From contig NZ_CDBK01000041.1 in assembly GCF_000819785.1 (NCBI RefSeq), positions 62,001 to 126,000 of the forward strand: a stretch of 64,000 nt of DNA, given 5' to 3'. The position numbers and the translations under genes are program-made. Shown here piece by piece: positions 49,126 through 56,532 of the stretch. The stretch comes from Aeromonas caviae (lineage in GTDB: Bacteria; Pseudomonadota; Gammaproteobacteria; Enterobacterales; Aeromonadaceae). The stretch's first letter is position 1. Each line of letters starts with the position of its first letter. The notes beneath the pieces are model-generated. The model searched no databases. It was given only the letters and a program-made list of their open reading frames with translations, and had not been told where the DNA came from.

Positions 49126-50514
49126 ATGCCTGACAGCTCCCCGATGGTGACGCCCGCCCAGCGCAAATGGCTGCCCTGGCTGACGGCGGTCGGTTTTTTC
49201 ATGCAGACCCTGGATGGCACCATCCTCAACACCGCCCTGCCCAGCATGGCCGAGGCCCTGGGCGAGAGTCCGCTGCAGATGCAGTCCGTCATCATCGCCT
49301 ACATGCTGACGGTGGCCCTGCTCATTCCCGCCTCCGGCTGGCTGGCGGACAGATTCGGCACCCGCCGGGTCTATCTGGTCGCCATCCTGCTGTTTACCCT
49401 GGGTTCCCTGGCCTGTGCCATCGCCAACACCCTGCCCATGCTGGTGATAGCCCGGGTGTTGCAAGGGGTCGGGGGGGCCTTGCTGATGCCTATCGGGCGT
49501 CTGGCGGTGCTGCGGGTCTACAGCAAGCATGAGCTGCTGAGGGTGATGTCGTTCGTCACCATCCCCGGTCTGCTCGGCCCCCTCATCGGCCCGGCCCTGG
49601 GGGGCTGGCTGGTGGAGGTGGCGAGCTGGCACTGGGTCTTCCTCATCAACCTGCCGGTGGGCTTGCTCGGCTTCGTGGCGAGCTGGCACTTCATGCCCGA
49701 CCTGCGCCAGCACACCGCCAGGTTTGACTGGCAGGGGTTTGTGCTGTTCAGTGCCGGCATGGTGCTGGTATCCGTCGGTCTGCAAGGCCTGGGGGAGCAC
49801 AGCATCTCAACCGGCTGGGCCCTGTTTGCGGTATTGTTCGGTCTGGCCGCCATGGCGAGCTACTGGCTCTATGCCGCCACGGCGGAGCAGCCCCTGTTCA
49901 GTCTGGCGCTGTTCAAGACGTCCACCTTCGCCATCGGTATCTGGGGCAATCTGTTTGCCCGCCTCGGCAGCGGCGCCATGCCGTTTCTCACCCCGCTCTT
50001 CCTGCAACTGGGGCTCGGCTTCTCCCCGAGCAAGGCGGGGATGACCATGATCCCCACGGTGATCGGCGCCATGCTGACCAAGACGCTGGTGAACAAGCTC
50101 ATTCCGCGCATCGGTTATCGCCGCATCCTCATCGGCAACACCCTGGCGCTCGGGGCCATGATCGCGAGCTTCTATTTCATCGACAACCAGGTGCCCCACG
50201 GCGTACTGCTGGTGTGGCTGGCGGTCTTTGGTGCCATCAACTCCCTGCAATTTTCCGCCATGAACACCCTGACCCTGCAGGATCTCAGCAGCGAGCACGC
50301 CAGCAGCGGCAACGGTCTGCTGTCGGTGGTGATGCAGCTCTCCATGAGCCTGGGGGTGGCCATCGCCGCCAGCCTGCTGGGGCTCTTCTCCATCGGCCAG
50401 CCCGAGGAGAGTGGCCGCTGGCTGGAGGGGTTCCACCTCACCTATCTGTGCATCGGCCTGATGTCCATGCTGGCGGCGCTGATCTTCGCCCAGCTGGCGC
50501 GGGAAAAGCGCTGA
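49126..50514 (+). CDS. MFS drug-efflux-type transporter (DHA2 family, MdtD-like)
   Basis: A 462-residue major facilitator with about 14 hydrophobic segments. The first helix carries FFMQTLDGTILNTALPSMA (motif D1 of drug:H+ antiporters), then GWLADRFGTRRVY (motif A) and RVLQGVGGALLMPIGRLAVL (motifs B/C region). The layout and length resemble E. coli MdtD (471). The substrate is unknown. ATG 49126 with AGGAG upstream is preferred; the longer frame from 49087 overlaps the terminator. It lies alone between terminators, so it is probably monocistronic. Confidence 0.85.
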   Translation: MPDSSPMVTPAQRKWLPWLTAVGFFMQTLDGTILNTALPSMAEALGESPLQMQSVIIAYMLTVALLIPASGWLADRFGTRRVYLVAILLFTLGSLACAIANTLPMLVIARVLQGVGGALLMPIGRLAVLRVYSKHELLRVMSFVTIPGLLGPLIGPALGGWLVEVASWHWVFLINLPVGLLGFVASWHFMPDLRQHTARFDWQGFVLFSAGMVLVSVGLQGLGEHSISTGWALFAVLFGLAAMASYWLYAATAEQPLFSLALFKTSTFAIGIWGNLFARLGSGAMPFLTPLFLQLGLGFSPSKAGMTMIPTVIGAMLTKTLVNKLIPRIGYRRILIGNTLALGAMIASFYFIDNQVPHGVLLVWLAVFGAINSLQFSAMNTLTLQDLSSEHASSGNGLLSVVMQLSMSLGVAIAASLLGLFSIGQPEESGRWLEGFHLTYLCIGLMSMLAALIFAQLAREKR

Positions 50515-50523
50515 GTCCCAGGC

Positions 50524-51006
50524 TCAGGGGGCGGGCAGGTAGCTCACGTCGCAGGGCAATCGGGCCAGCAGTCCGGCCAGGTGGGTGGTCTCCAGCAGGA
50601 AAGTCTGCTCGGGGTGGCCCGGCGTCCAGGTAAAGGCGTGGTGATTCATGAGCACGGGATCCACCAGCAGGGGGATGTCGGCGCGGGGCAGGAAGGGGCA
50701 GACGGCTCCCGGCAGGCAGCCAATCTCGGTCTGCATCTCGTCGGCGGTGCAGATGGAGGGTTTGGCACCGAGCGCCGCCTTGACCGCCTTGCTGTCGAGC
50801 CGGCCGTCCCTGTGGGTCAGCAGCAGGGCGAAGCGACCATCCTTGAATTTGAGGAAAAGGGTCTTGCTGAACTCGGCCTGCCAGCCGAGGCGAGCCTTGA
50901 CCCGCTCGTCAGTGGCGTAATCGAGGATGGGTTCGTGCTCGAAGTGCTGGTGGGGCAGGTCGGTGAGCAACTGACGGTTGAAGTCGTGAATGGCATCGAG
51001 TGGCAT
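50524..51006 (-). CDS. YbaK/EbsC-domain protein, putative aminoacyl-tRNA deacylase
   Basis: A 160-residue single-domain protein of the YbaK/ProX fold. The conserved segment SKTLFLKFKDGRFALLLTHR includes the lysine that binds the tRNA CCA end, and CLPGAVCPFL (the GxxxP-type loop) resembles that of bacterial ProX and of the deacylases that clear mischarged Ala- or Cys-tRNA(Pro). The exact substrate cannot be deduced. AGGAG precedes the ATG. It converges with the MFS gene, whose stop is 9 bases away. Confidence 0.8.
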   Translation of the reverse strand: MPLDAIHDFNRQLLTDLPHQHFEHEPILDYATDERVKARLGWQAEFSKTLFLKFKDGRFALLLTHRDGRLDSKAVKAALGAKPSICTADEMQTEIGCLPGAVCPFLPRADIPLLVDPVLMNHHAFTWTPGHPEQTFLLETTHLAGLLARLPCDVSYLPAP

Positions 51007-51123
51007 GGGGTTCTCCTGTGATGGCGGTCATCCTGCCACTTGCACCGGCGCAGGCCCAATCACCGTTTCTTATCCGTCATCAGCGGAGTCATCAACAAGG
51101 GCACCCGAGGGTGCCCTTGTCGT

Positions 51124-51633
51124 TCAGTGATGCTGCAATTCGCCCGCTTCCCAGTGGAAGGGAATGGGGTCAAGGCGCTGGGAGGCTTTGTCGTAACCTG
51201 CCCACAGCTCACCGATGGTGCGACCATCGATGGGATGGCGGAATGTGGGAGCCAGCTCCGCCAGCGGCCAGAGCACGAAGGCGTTGGTGAGGATCTCGCC
51301 GCGGGGCAGCACCAGCGGCGTCTCGCAGACCAGCTCGCCGTAGAGCAGCAGATCGAGATCCAGGGTGCGCGGGGCGAACTTCTTGGCATCCGGCTCGCGG
51401 CCGTGAGCGAACTCCATGGCGCGCAGCCGCTGGCACAGGGTCGCCAGGGGCAGCTCGGTATCGGCACCCACCACCAGGTTGTAGAAGGGGCGGCCGTTGA
51501 AGCCCACTGCCTCGCTCTCGAATACCCGGGAGACCTGCAACTCGCCGAATTCGGCGTGCAGGGCATCGAGGCCGGCGCGGATATGGCGTTCCCGATCGAT
51601 GTTGGATCCCAGACTGATATAGATGCGGGTCAT
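51124..51633 (-). CDS. folK: FolK, hydroxymethyl-dihydropterin pyrophosphokinase
   Basis: A 169-residue enzyme of folate synthesis that pyrophosphorylates 6-hydroxymethyl-7,8-dihydropterin. It begins [15 protein letters not shown], the FolK signature, and carries the catalytic segment [16 protein letters not shown] with the Mg-binding aspartates. The open frame extends upstream to 51735 but overlaps folB; ATG 51633 overlaps the folB stop as ATGA, which fits coupled translation. FolB supplies its substrate. Confidence 0.94.
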   Translation of the reverse strand: MTRIYISLGSNIDRERHIRAGLDALHAEFGELQVSRVFESEAVGFNGRPFYNLVVGADTELPLATLCQRLRAMEFAHGREPDAKKFAPRTLDLDLLLYGELVCETPLVLPRGEILTNAFVLWPLAELAPTFRHPIDGRTIGELWAGYDKASQRLDPIPFHWEAGELQHH

Positions 51634-52004
51634 CAGTTGGCGCTCGCAGCCGGCGTGCGATGGCGCAGGATCTCGACCCCGACACCTGCCGCATTGGGCA
51701 CGGCACCCGGTTTGGTCAGGGTCACCTTGACCCACTGTACCCGCTCGTCTTCCAGCACCAGGGCGGCGACCTGCTCGGCCATGGTCTCGACCAGCTCCAC
51801 TATCTTGCCCTGGGCGTGATCACAGATCTTGCGAGAGAGGGTGGCGTAATCCAGCGCCAGATTGATATCGTCGGTTGCGGCGGCTGGGCGATTGTCAAAC
51901 CCCATCTCGAGGTCGAAACAGAGCTTCTGGCGAATGCCCTTCTCCCACTCATATACCCCGATGGTGGTCAAAACCTCGAGTCCGCGAATAAACACCTTGT
52001 CCAT
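51633..52004 (-). CDS. folB: FolB, dihydroneopterin aldolase
   Basis: A 123-residue enzyme that converts dihydroneopterin to hydroxymethyl-dihydropterin, the step before Fol[22 protein letters not shown] is the family start, with the active-site region continuing to [10 protein letters not shown]; the catalytic Lys is in the [12 protein letters not shown] segment. It is translationally coupled to folK and divergent from plsY, the same divergent pairing as in E. coli (ygiG/ygiH). Confidence 0.94.
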   Translation of the reverse strand: MDKVFIRGLEVLTTIGVYEWEKGIRQKLCFDLEMGFDNRPAAATDDINLALDYATLSRKICDHAQGKIVELVETMAEQVAALVLEDERVQWVKVTLTKPGAVPNAAGVGVEILRHRTPAASAN

Positions 52005-52175
52005 GACAGTACTTCTTCTTTACTCTTGATGGGCTGTGAAAACAGCGCAGGGATGCAGGCCCGGCAAGCAGATTGCCGCTGGCGGCCGGTTTGGGCGACA
52101 CGCTTTCGGGCAAGCCCGGGCCTGGGAATGTGGCCCGCATCATACCCCATTCATATCGTGGTAAAAACGACCAAG

Positions 52176-52838
52176 ATGACGGCCCTGACGATTTTGATGA
52201 TTATTCTGGCCTATCTGGGCGGCTCGCTGTCCAGTGCCGTGCTGGTTTCCCGCATCACGGGTCTGCCGGATCCCCGTGACCATGGTTCCCACAACCCGGG
52301 GGCGACCAATGTGTTGCGCCTCGGCGGCCGGATGGCGGCGCTGATCGTACTGCTTCTCGACGTGCTCAAGGGGATGGCCCCCGTCTACCTCGCCTGGTAT
52401 CTGCAGATCAAGCCCGTCTACCTCGGCTTTATCGGGGTGGCCGCCTGTCTGGGCCACATGTACCCCCTCTTCTTCCACTTCCGTGGCGGCAAGGGCGTCG
52501 CTACCGCCCTCGGTACCATGCTGCCCATCGGCTTTGCCATGGGGGGCGCCGTCATCACCACCTGGTTGCTGGTGCTGCTGGTGAGCGGCTATTCGTCACT
52601 GGCGTCCATCGTGACCGTGTTGCTGACTCCGCTCTTTACCTATCTGCTCAAACCGGAATACACGTTGCCGGTCTCCCTGCTCTCCTGTCTCATCCTGATC
52701 CGTCATCACGAGAACATTACCCGCCTGCTCAAGGGGGAGGAGTCCCGCCTCTGGGGGCGCCGGGGAGCGGTCCCGCCAGCAGAAGTGATGAAAATGGATG
52801 ATGCTGCGCAAAAAAGAGACGAACGAGACGAAAAGTGA
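52176..52838 (+). CDS. plsY: PlsY, acyl-phosphate:glycerol-3-phosphate acyltransferase
   Basis: A 220-residue inner-membrane enzyme that makes lysophosphatidic acid from acyl phosphate and glycerol 3-phosphate. Three conserved cytosolic motifs are present: [20 protein letters not shown], then [11 protein letters not shown], and [13 protein letters not shown] with the phosphate-loop glycines. About five membrane helices. ATG 52176 was chosen by family length; an in-frame GTG at 52158 is possible and there is no strong ribosome-binding site. The gene ends just before the tRNA promoter. Confidence 0.93.
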   Translation: MTALTILMIILAYLGGSLSSAVLVSRITGLPDPRDHGSHNPGATNVLRLGGRMAALIVLLLDVLKGMAPVYLAWYLQIKPVYLGFIGVAACLGHMYPLFFHFRGGKGVATALGTMLPIGFAMGGAVITTWLLVLLVSGYSSLASIVTVLLTPLFTYLLKPEYTLPVSLLSCLILIRHHENITRLLKGEESRLWGRRGAVPPAEVMKMDDAAQKRDERDEK

Positions 52839-52847
52839 AATTTCCCG

Positions 52848-52876
52848 TTGACCACCTGCCCTAAAATCCGTTTAAT
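52848..52876 (+). promoter_or_regulatory. Promoter of the tRNA cluster with GC-rich discriminator
   Basis: TTGACC (52848-52853), a 17-base spacer and TTTAAT (52871-52876), then AGCGCCC. Transcription would start about 52883, only a few bases before the first tRNA. A GC-rich discriminator of this type is the hallmark of stable-RNA promoters under stringent (ppGpp) control. Confidence 0.6.
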
Positions 52877-52885
52877 AGCGCCCAC

Positions 52886-52961
52886 GCCCAGATAGCTCAG
52901 TCGGTAGAGCAGGGGATTGAAAATCCCCGTGTCGGCGGTTCGATTCCGTCTCTGGGCACCA
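52886..52961 (+). tRNA. tRNA-Phe (GAA), copy 1
   Basis: A 76-base cloverleaf with encoded CCA. The acceptor stem pairs GCCCAGA with TCTGGGC; the anticodon loop is TTGAAAA with anticodon GAA; the T loop is TTCGATT. It is identical to the copy at 53093-53168. Confidence 0.97.
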
Positions 52962-53013
52962 TATTTTGGTGCCATGAAATAAAAACGTGTTCATGCACAA
53001 TGGTTTGAAGTGT

Positions 53014-53089
<76 letters not shown>

Positions 53090-53092
53090 TTT

Positions 53093-53168
53093 GCCCAGAT
53101 AGCTCAGTCGGTAGAGCAGGGGATTGAAAATCCCCGTGTCGGCGGTTCGATTCCGTCTCTGGGCACCA
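53093..53168 (+). tRNA. tRNA-Phe (GAA), copy 2
   Basis: Identical over all 76 bases to the copy at 52886-52961, only 3 bases after tRNA-Thr. The flanks of the two copies differ, so the duplication is old or has been kept identical by gene conversion. Confidence 0.97.
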
Positions 53169-53176
53169 CGAATAAT

Positions 53177-53252
53177 TCCTCCTTAGCTCAGTCGGTAGAG
53201 CGACGGACTGTTAATCCGCAGGTCGCTGGTTCGAGCCCAGCAGGAGGAGCCA
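53177..53252 (+). tRNA. tRNA-Asn (GTT)
   Basis: A 76-base cloverleaf with encoded CCA. The acceptor stem is TCCTCCT/AGGAGGA; the anticodon loop is CTGTTAA with anticodon GTT. Confidence 0.96.
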
Positions 53253-53255
53253 AAT

Positions 53256-53285
53256 AAAAAGCCCAGCAGCAATGCTGGGCTTTTT
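53256..53285 (+). terminator. Terminator of the tRNA cluster
   Basis: A strong perfect stem (arms AGCCCAGCA and TGCTGGGCT with flanking A/T pairs), 4-base loop and T5, directly after tRNA-Asn. Confidence 0.85.
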
Positions 53286-53518
53286 CTTTTCCCGTTTTTC
53301 GATGTTCCGCTTCCCGCTGTTCGAAAAGCGTCCTGTCCGGTGACAAAGCTGTCGCAGCGCCCCTCTTGAATCTTTCCTCCCAGTGACTTGGCCCGTCTGC
53401 CGAGTATGATGGCGTGGTGAGTCCCTATGCTGTGCCCGCCGGATCACCCTGTCGTGATCGACGCTTGCCGTCACCCCGGCCCGGCAAAACGGGATCGGTT
53501 TCTTGAGTGAGGTCATGC

Positions 53519-54862
53519 ATGAATGCAACAGAGCTTTGGCAGCTTTCCCCCGAGCAATTCAACGAGTGGCGGCGTGAGAACGATTATCCCCGTATCTGGG
53601 CGCTGCTGGTGGCGTCGCTGCCCCATTTCGACGACTGGATGGCGGAGCAGAAGATAGAAAAAAGCGTGATCTTCCAGATCGGCATCGCCCGCTTCATCAG
53701 CTCCCGCTGCGTGCTGAGCCTTTGTGTCTACATGAGCGACGACAAGGTCCGCCTGTATGAGAGCGCCTCGAGTGCACTGGAATCCCTGCGCAAGAGCGGC
53801 CTCATCCGCTCGGAGACCCGTTTCGAGCCTTACAGCATGTGGCTGGCGGGAAAACATGGCAATGACGAGGTGAAACGGGTGCAAAGCCTGCTCTCGGTCT
53901 CGGAGAACAACAAGGGGGAGGCCCAGGTGCTGGGCAAGCATCGTCTGCTCAACATCGGCGGTGTTACCCTCAAAAGCCCCATCATCTCCGGCCGGTTGCT
54001 CGATTTTACCTGTCTCGACGAGCTCTCTCTCGATGGGGCCGTCAACAACTCCAAGGTTTATCTGTGGCACTGCTCGGCCAAGGGGGTCAGGGTCAATGGC
54101 GGGGTGATCGGGCTCGATCTGTTCGACTCCCTGCTGTGGGACCACAGGGCCTGGGCCAAGAAGCGGGAGCTGGCGCTGGAGGACGGGGTCTTTCAGGACT
54201 TCACCATAGAGTGCGAGGAGATCCGCTTCCACTCCTCCCGGGCGGTGCTGAAAAACTTCAGCGTCAGCGCCAAGAACTTCGATGCCACCATGGAGCACAC
54301 CAACCTGGACAAGGTGGAGGTGGTCTACAACGACAATGGGCGGATCGACCACAACGAGGCGAGCAAACTCTATCGCAATGCCAAGCGCCTCTTCTCCAGC
54401 GTGGGTGACACCGTCGATGCCGGCGAGTGTTACTACAAGGAGAAGCTGCACGAGATGAAGTCCCTGGCGAGCCCGCGGGAGCTGTACCGGGAGCGCTGGC
54501 TGCGAAGCGGTCCGATGACGAAGTGCTGGCTCTCCCTGTTGTGCTATCTCAAGTGCGCGGGCAAGTTCATCAGCTTCATCACCTGGGGGTTTGGGGAGCG
54601 TCCCATCAGAAGCCTGCTGATGTCGATGGGGGTGATCCTGCTGGCGACCCTGACCTATTTCCTGGCGCCGGAGTCTGCAACCCACGGCCATCTGGGGCGC
54701 TCTCTCTATTTCAGCATCGTCACCTTCGTGACCCTGGGTTATGGGGACATCTCCCAGACCTCCTCGCCGCTGCAACTGCTGTCGGCCATCGAGGCCTTCT
54801 GCGGCATGTTCCTGACCGGTCTCTTCCTCGCGGGTTTTGCCTCGAAAACCAAGCAGTATTGA
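53519..54862 (+). CDS. Two-helix potassium-channel-like protein with large soluble N-terminal region
   Basis: A 447-residue protein. Residues 1-140 are soluble and unrecognised. Residues about 141-275 contain short hydrophobic/polar strands spaced 20 or fewer residues apart (for example GVTLKSPIISGRLLDFTCLD, FQDFTIECEEIRFHSS), suggestive of a right-handed beta-helix or degenerate pentapeptide repeat. A linker helix (ASKLYRNAKRLFSSVGD) leads to an ion-channel module: helix 1 (364-383), pore helix, the selectivity filter TLGYGD (405-410) and helix 2 (422-440). The filter is that of K+ channels. The gating ligand is unknown. ATG 53519 has GAGG upstream; the gene follows the tRNA cluster and is a likely accessory gene. 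Confidence 0.75.
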   Translation: MNATELWQLSPEQFNEWRRENDYPRIWALLVASLPHFDDWMAEQKIEKSVIFQIGIARFISSRCVLSLCVYMSDDKVRLYESASSALESLRKSGLIRSETRFEPYSMWLAGKHGNDEVKRVQSLLSVSENNKGEAQVLGKHRLLNIGGVTLKSPIISGRLLDFTCLDELSLDGAVNNSKVYLWHCSAKGVRVNGGVIGLDLFDSLLWDHRAWAKKRELALEDGVFQDFTIECEEIRFHSSRAVLKNFSVSAKNFDATMEHTNLDKVEVVYNDNGRIDHNEASKLYRNAKRLFSSVGDTVDAGECYYKEKLHEMKSLASPRELYRERWLRSGPMTKCWLSLLCYLKCAGKFISFITWGFGERPIRSLLMSMGVILLATLTYFLAPESATHGHLGRSLYFSIVTFVTLGYGDISQTSSPLQLLSAIEAFCGMFLTGLFLAGFASKTKQY

Positions 54863-54973
54863 CGGGAGTGCCGGCGGCGGGTGCCATCAGTGCCCGCCTC
54901 CGGTGCCCTCCTGCTGTCTTCCCATCCCTCCCGGCTGGCCCGGCGACCCTGCTTGACGCAGCGGCGGTGGAGC

Positions 54974-54989
54974 GACTTTATTTAAAGTC
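54974..54989. promoter_or_regulatory. Operator-like palindrome upstream of the Yip1-family gene
   Basis: A perfect 7-base inverted repeat (GACTTTA and TAAAGTC around TT), AT-rich in a GC-rich surrounding, about 110 bases before the start of the next gene. Shape and size suit a dimeric regulator; no known regulator is matched. Confidence 0.3.
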
Positions 54990-55099
54990 ATCGCATGCCA
55001 TGGCAAGCGATGGCGCCACCAGCGCCCGGACATGACGCAATCAGAGGAGAAAGCCCGGTATCGATCCGCCAACCACCGATGTAGAGAAGGAATAACGCT

Positions 55100-55699
55100 A
55101 TGATATTGAATCACTTATGGGGATTGTATGCCCATCCCCACACCGAATGGCATACCATAGACGAGCGGCACGACAGCTTCAGAAACAGTCTGACCCACAT
55201 CCTGCTCGTGGCCCTTATCCCTCCCATCTGCGCCTACTATTCCGCCGTTCACATCGGCTGGAGCATCGGGGTCGGCGATCCCATCACCCTGACCGCCAAC
55301 AGCGCATTCAAGCTGTCGGTCGCCATGTACGTGACCCTTATCATCGGCGTGCTGGCACTCTCCTATCTGGTGCACTGGATGGGGCATACCTTCGGCTCGG
55401 ATCCTAGCTACACGACCTCGCTGGAGCTGGCGGCCTACACCTCCACGCCACTCTTCATGGTGGGCTTCTCCGCTTTCTTCCCGCATCTCTGGTTCGTGAT
55501 GCTCATCGGTTTGGTCGGGCTGACCTATTCCGTCTACCTGCTCTATATCGGCGTGCCCATCTTGATGCACATCACCAAGGAGCAGGGATTCATCTACGCC
55601 AGCTCAGTGGTGACGGTCGGCCTGGTGCTGCTGGTCTGCGTGCTGGCTGCCACGGCCATCCTGTGGGGATCCGGCTTCGGTCCCGTCTTCACCCAGTAG
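55100..55699 (+). CDS. Yip1-family inner-membrane protein (YohC-like)
   Basis: A 199-residue protein with about five hydrophobic segments (about residues 32-55, 72-95, 118-140, 145-165, 172-192) and the YIP1 fold layout, close in size to E. coli YohC (195). It begins MILNHLWGLYAHPHTEWHTI, typical of the bacterial group. The function of these proteins in bacteria is unknown. AAGGAAT precedes the ATG. It is followed by a large hairpin. Confidence 0.8.
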   Translation: MILNHLWGLYAHPHTEWHTIDERHDSFRNSLTHILLVALIPPICAYYSAVHIGWSIGVGDPITLTANSAFKLSVAMYVTLIIGVLALSYLVHWMGHTFGSDPSYTTSLELAAYTSTPLFMVGFSAFFPHLWFVMLIGLVGLTYSVYLLYIGVPILMHITKEQGFIYASSVVTVGLVLLVCVLAATAILWGSGFGPVFTQ

Positions 55700-55720
55700 C
55701 CGTGTATGCCGACGGCAACG

Positions 55721-55753
55721 ACGACAAGGGCGCCTTGATGGCGCCCTTGTCGT
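55721..55753 (+). terminator. Hairpin after the Yip1-family gene
   Basis: A perfect 14-bp stem (55721-55734 with 55740-55753) and 5-base loop, 21 bases past the stop. The T tract is poor, so termination efficiency is uncertain. It also lies downstream of the minus-strand gene that ends at 55811. Confidence 0.6.
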
Positions 55754-55810
55754 TGATCTCTCTGGTCGGCGTGTCTTTGCCAGACCCGGGAGGGAAGTCG
55801 TCTGCGTTGA

Positions 55811-56137
55811 TCAGCGGGGATTGCCGCTGCCGATGCCGAACGGGATGCGGTAATCGCTGCTCTGATCGCCGAGGCTGACGGTCAGGTTGCCCTGGGCGCG
55901 GCTCGGGATCTGTACCTGCTGGGTACCCATCAGGTTGGCGTGGACGGATGCCACCAGATCACCGGATTCATCGCGCACCTCCAGCATGGGGTTGGCTTTG
56001 CCGGCCATGGCGGCGCTGGCATGCCAGTTCACGAACAGCACACCCGGGGTGGCATTGAAGTCGGCGGGGACGGAAGCCTGGGCAACACCGGCACTCATCA
56101 GGCCTGCCACGGCCAGCATCTTGATCACGTTTTTCAT
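55811..56137 (-). CDS. Small secreted protein of unknown function
   Basis: A 108-residue protein (110 from the alternative ATG 56143). A signal peptide with cleavage likely after AQA (MKNVIKMLAVAGLMSAGVAQA) gives a mature periplasmic or secreted protein of about 87 residues without cysteines. The mature part is rich in small and polar residues and predicted beta (VLFVNWHASA, QVQIPSRAQGNLTVSLGD), which could be a small beta-sandwich. I recognise no family. A GAGAG ribosome-binding site precedes it. Confidence 0.7.
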   Translation of the reverse strand: MKNVIKMLAVAGLMSAGVAQASVPADFNATPGVLFVNWHASAAMAGKANPMLEVRDESGDLVASVHANLMGTQQVQIPSRAQGNLTVSLGDQSSDYRIPFGIGSGNPR

Positions 56138-56143
56138 GTTCAT

Positions 56144-56532
56144 TCACTCTCTTGGTTTTTATGTCATTGGCAAGGCCTGACAGGCCTGCATCAATGCATC
56201 CTTGCAAGAGGTCATTCAAATGGTGTGTTGTTTTGTCACGGATGTTTGTCACCCATGTGTATGGGGGACTGCCATGAACGACCAGTTGTTTTGCGGCTTG
56301 GCGCTCCTGCCTAAGCGATGTGTGAATATTAAGCGCCTCACCCGGTCATTGTTAGCGAGATAAACTGGCCTACACGTTCAAAAAATGTGAATGATGTTTT
56401 GTGGGGAGGAAGCAGGCCGGTTGGAGGGGAGTCACCCTTCAGGAGAGAGGTGCATGTCCCAGACCTGACACCGGATTGTCACATCCGGTGCGTACTGTGC
56501 GGCTTCATTTTCACACTGGTTCAAGGATGACT
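56144..56532 (+). other. Intergenic region before the phytase-like gene
   Basis: A 389-base gap with no convincing gene. It holds two TTTGTCAC direct repeats (56232-56239 and 56245-56252), a weak 29-codon ORF at 56274-56363 with no support beyond a GGGGGA upstream, and a perfect 8-bp hairpin (arms CACCGGAT and ATCCGGTG, 56469-56490) in the probable leader of the downstream gene. Promoters for both flanking genes should lie here but none is clear. Confidence 0.5.

Noticed and set aside
51660..52175. N-terminal extension of PlsY to 51660
   Set aside because: It lies antisense to folB and has no membrane or acyltransferase features; the family length fits the start at 52176.
56232..56252. TTTGTCAC direct repeats read as a Pho box for the phytase-like gene
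   Set aside because: The repeats are 13 bases apart, not the 11 of a Pho box, and lie about 280 bases upstream of the gene, closer to the divergent small secreted protein gene.
56274..56363. A 29-codon ORF in the gap before the phytase-like gene
   Set aside because: Only a GGGGGA upstream supports it; no signal peptide, membrane helix or recognisable sequence.
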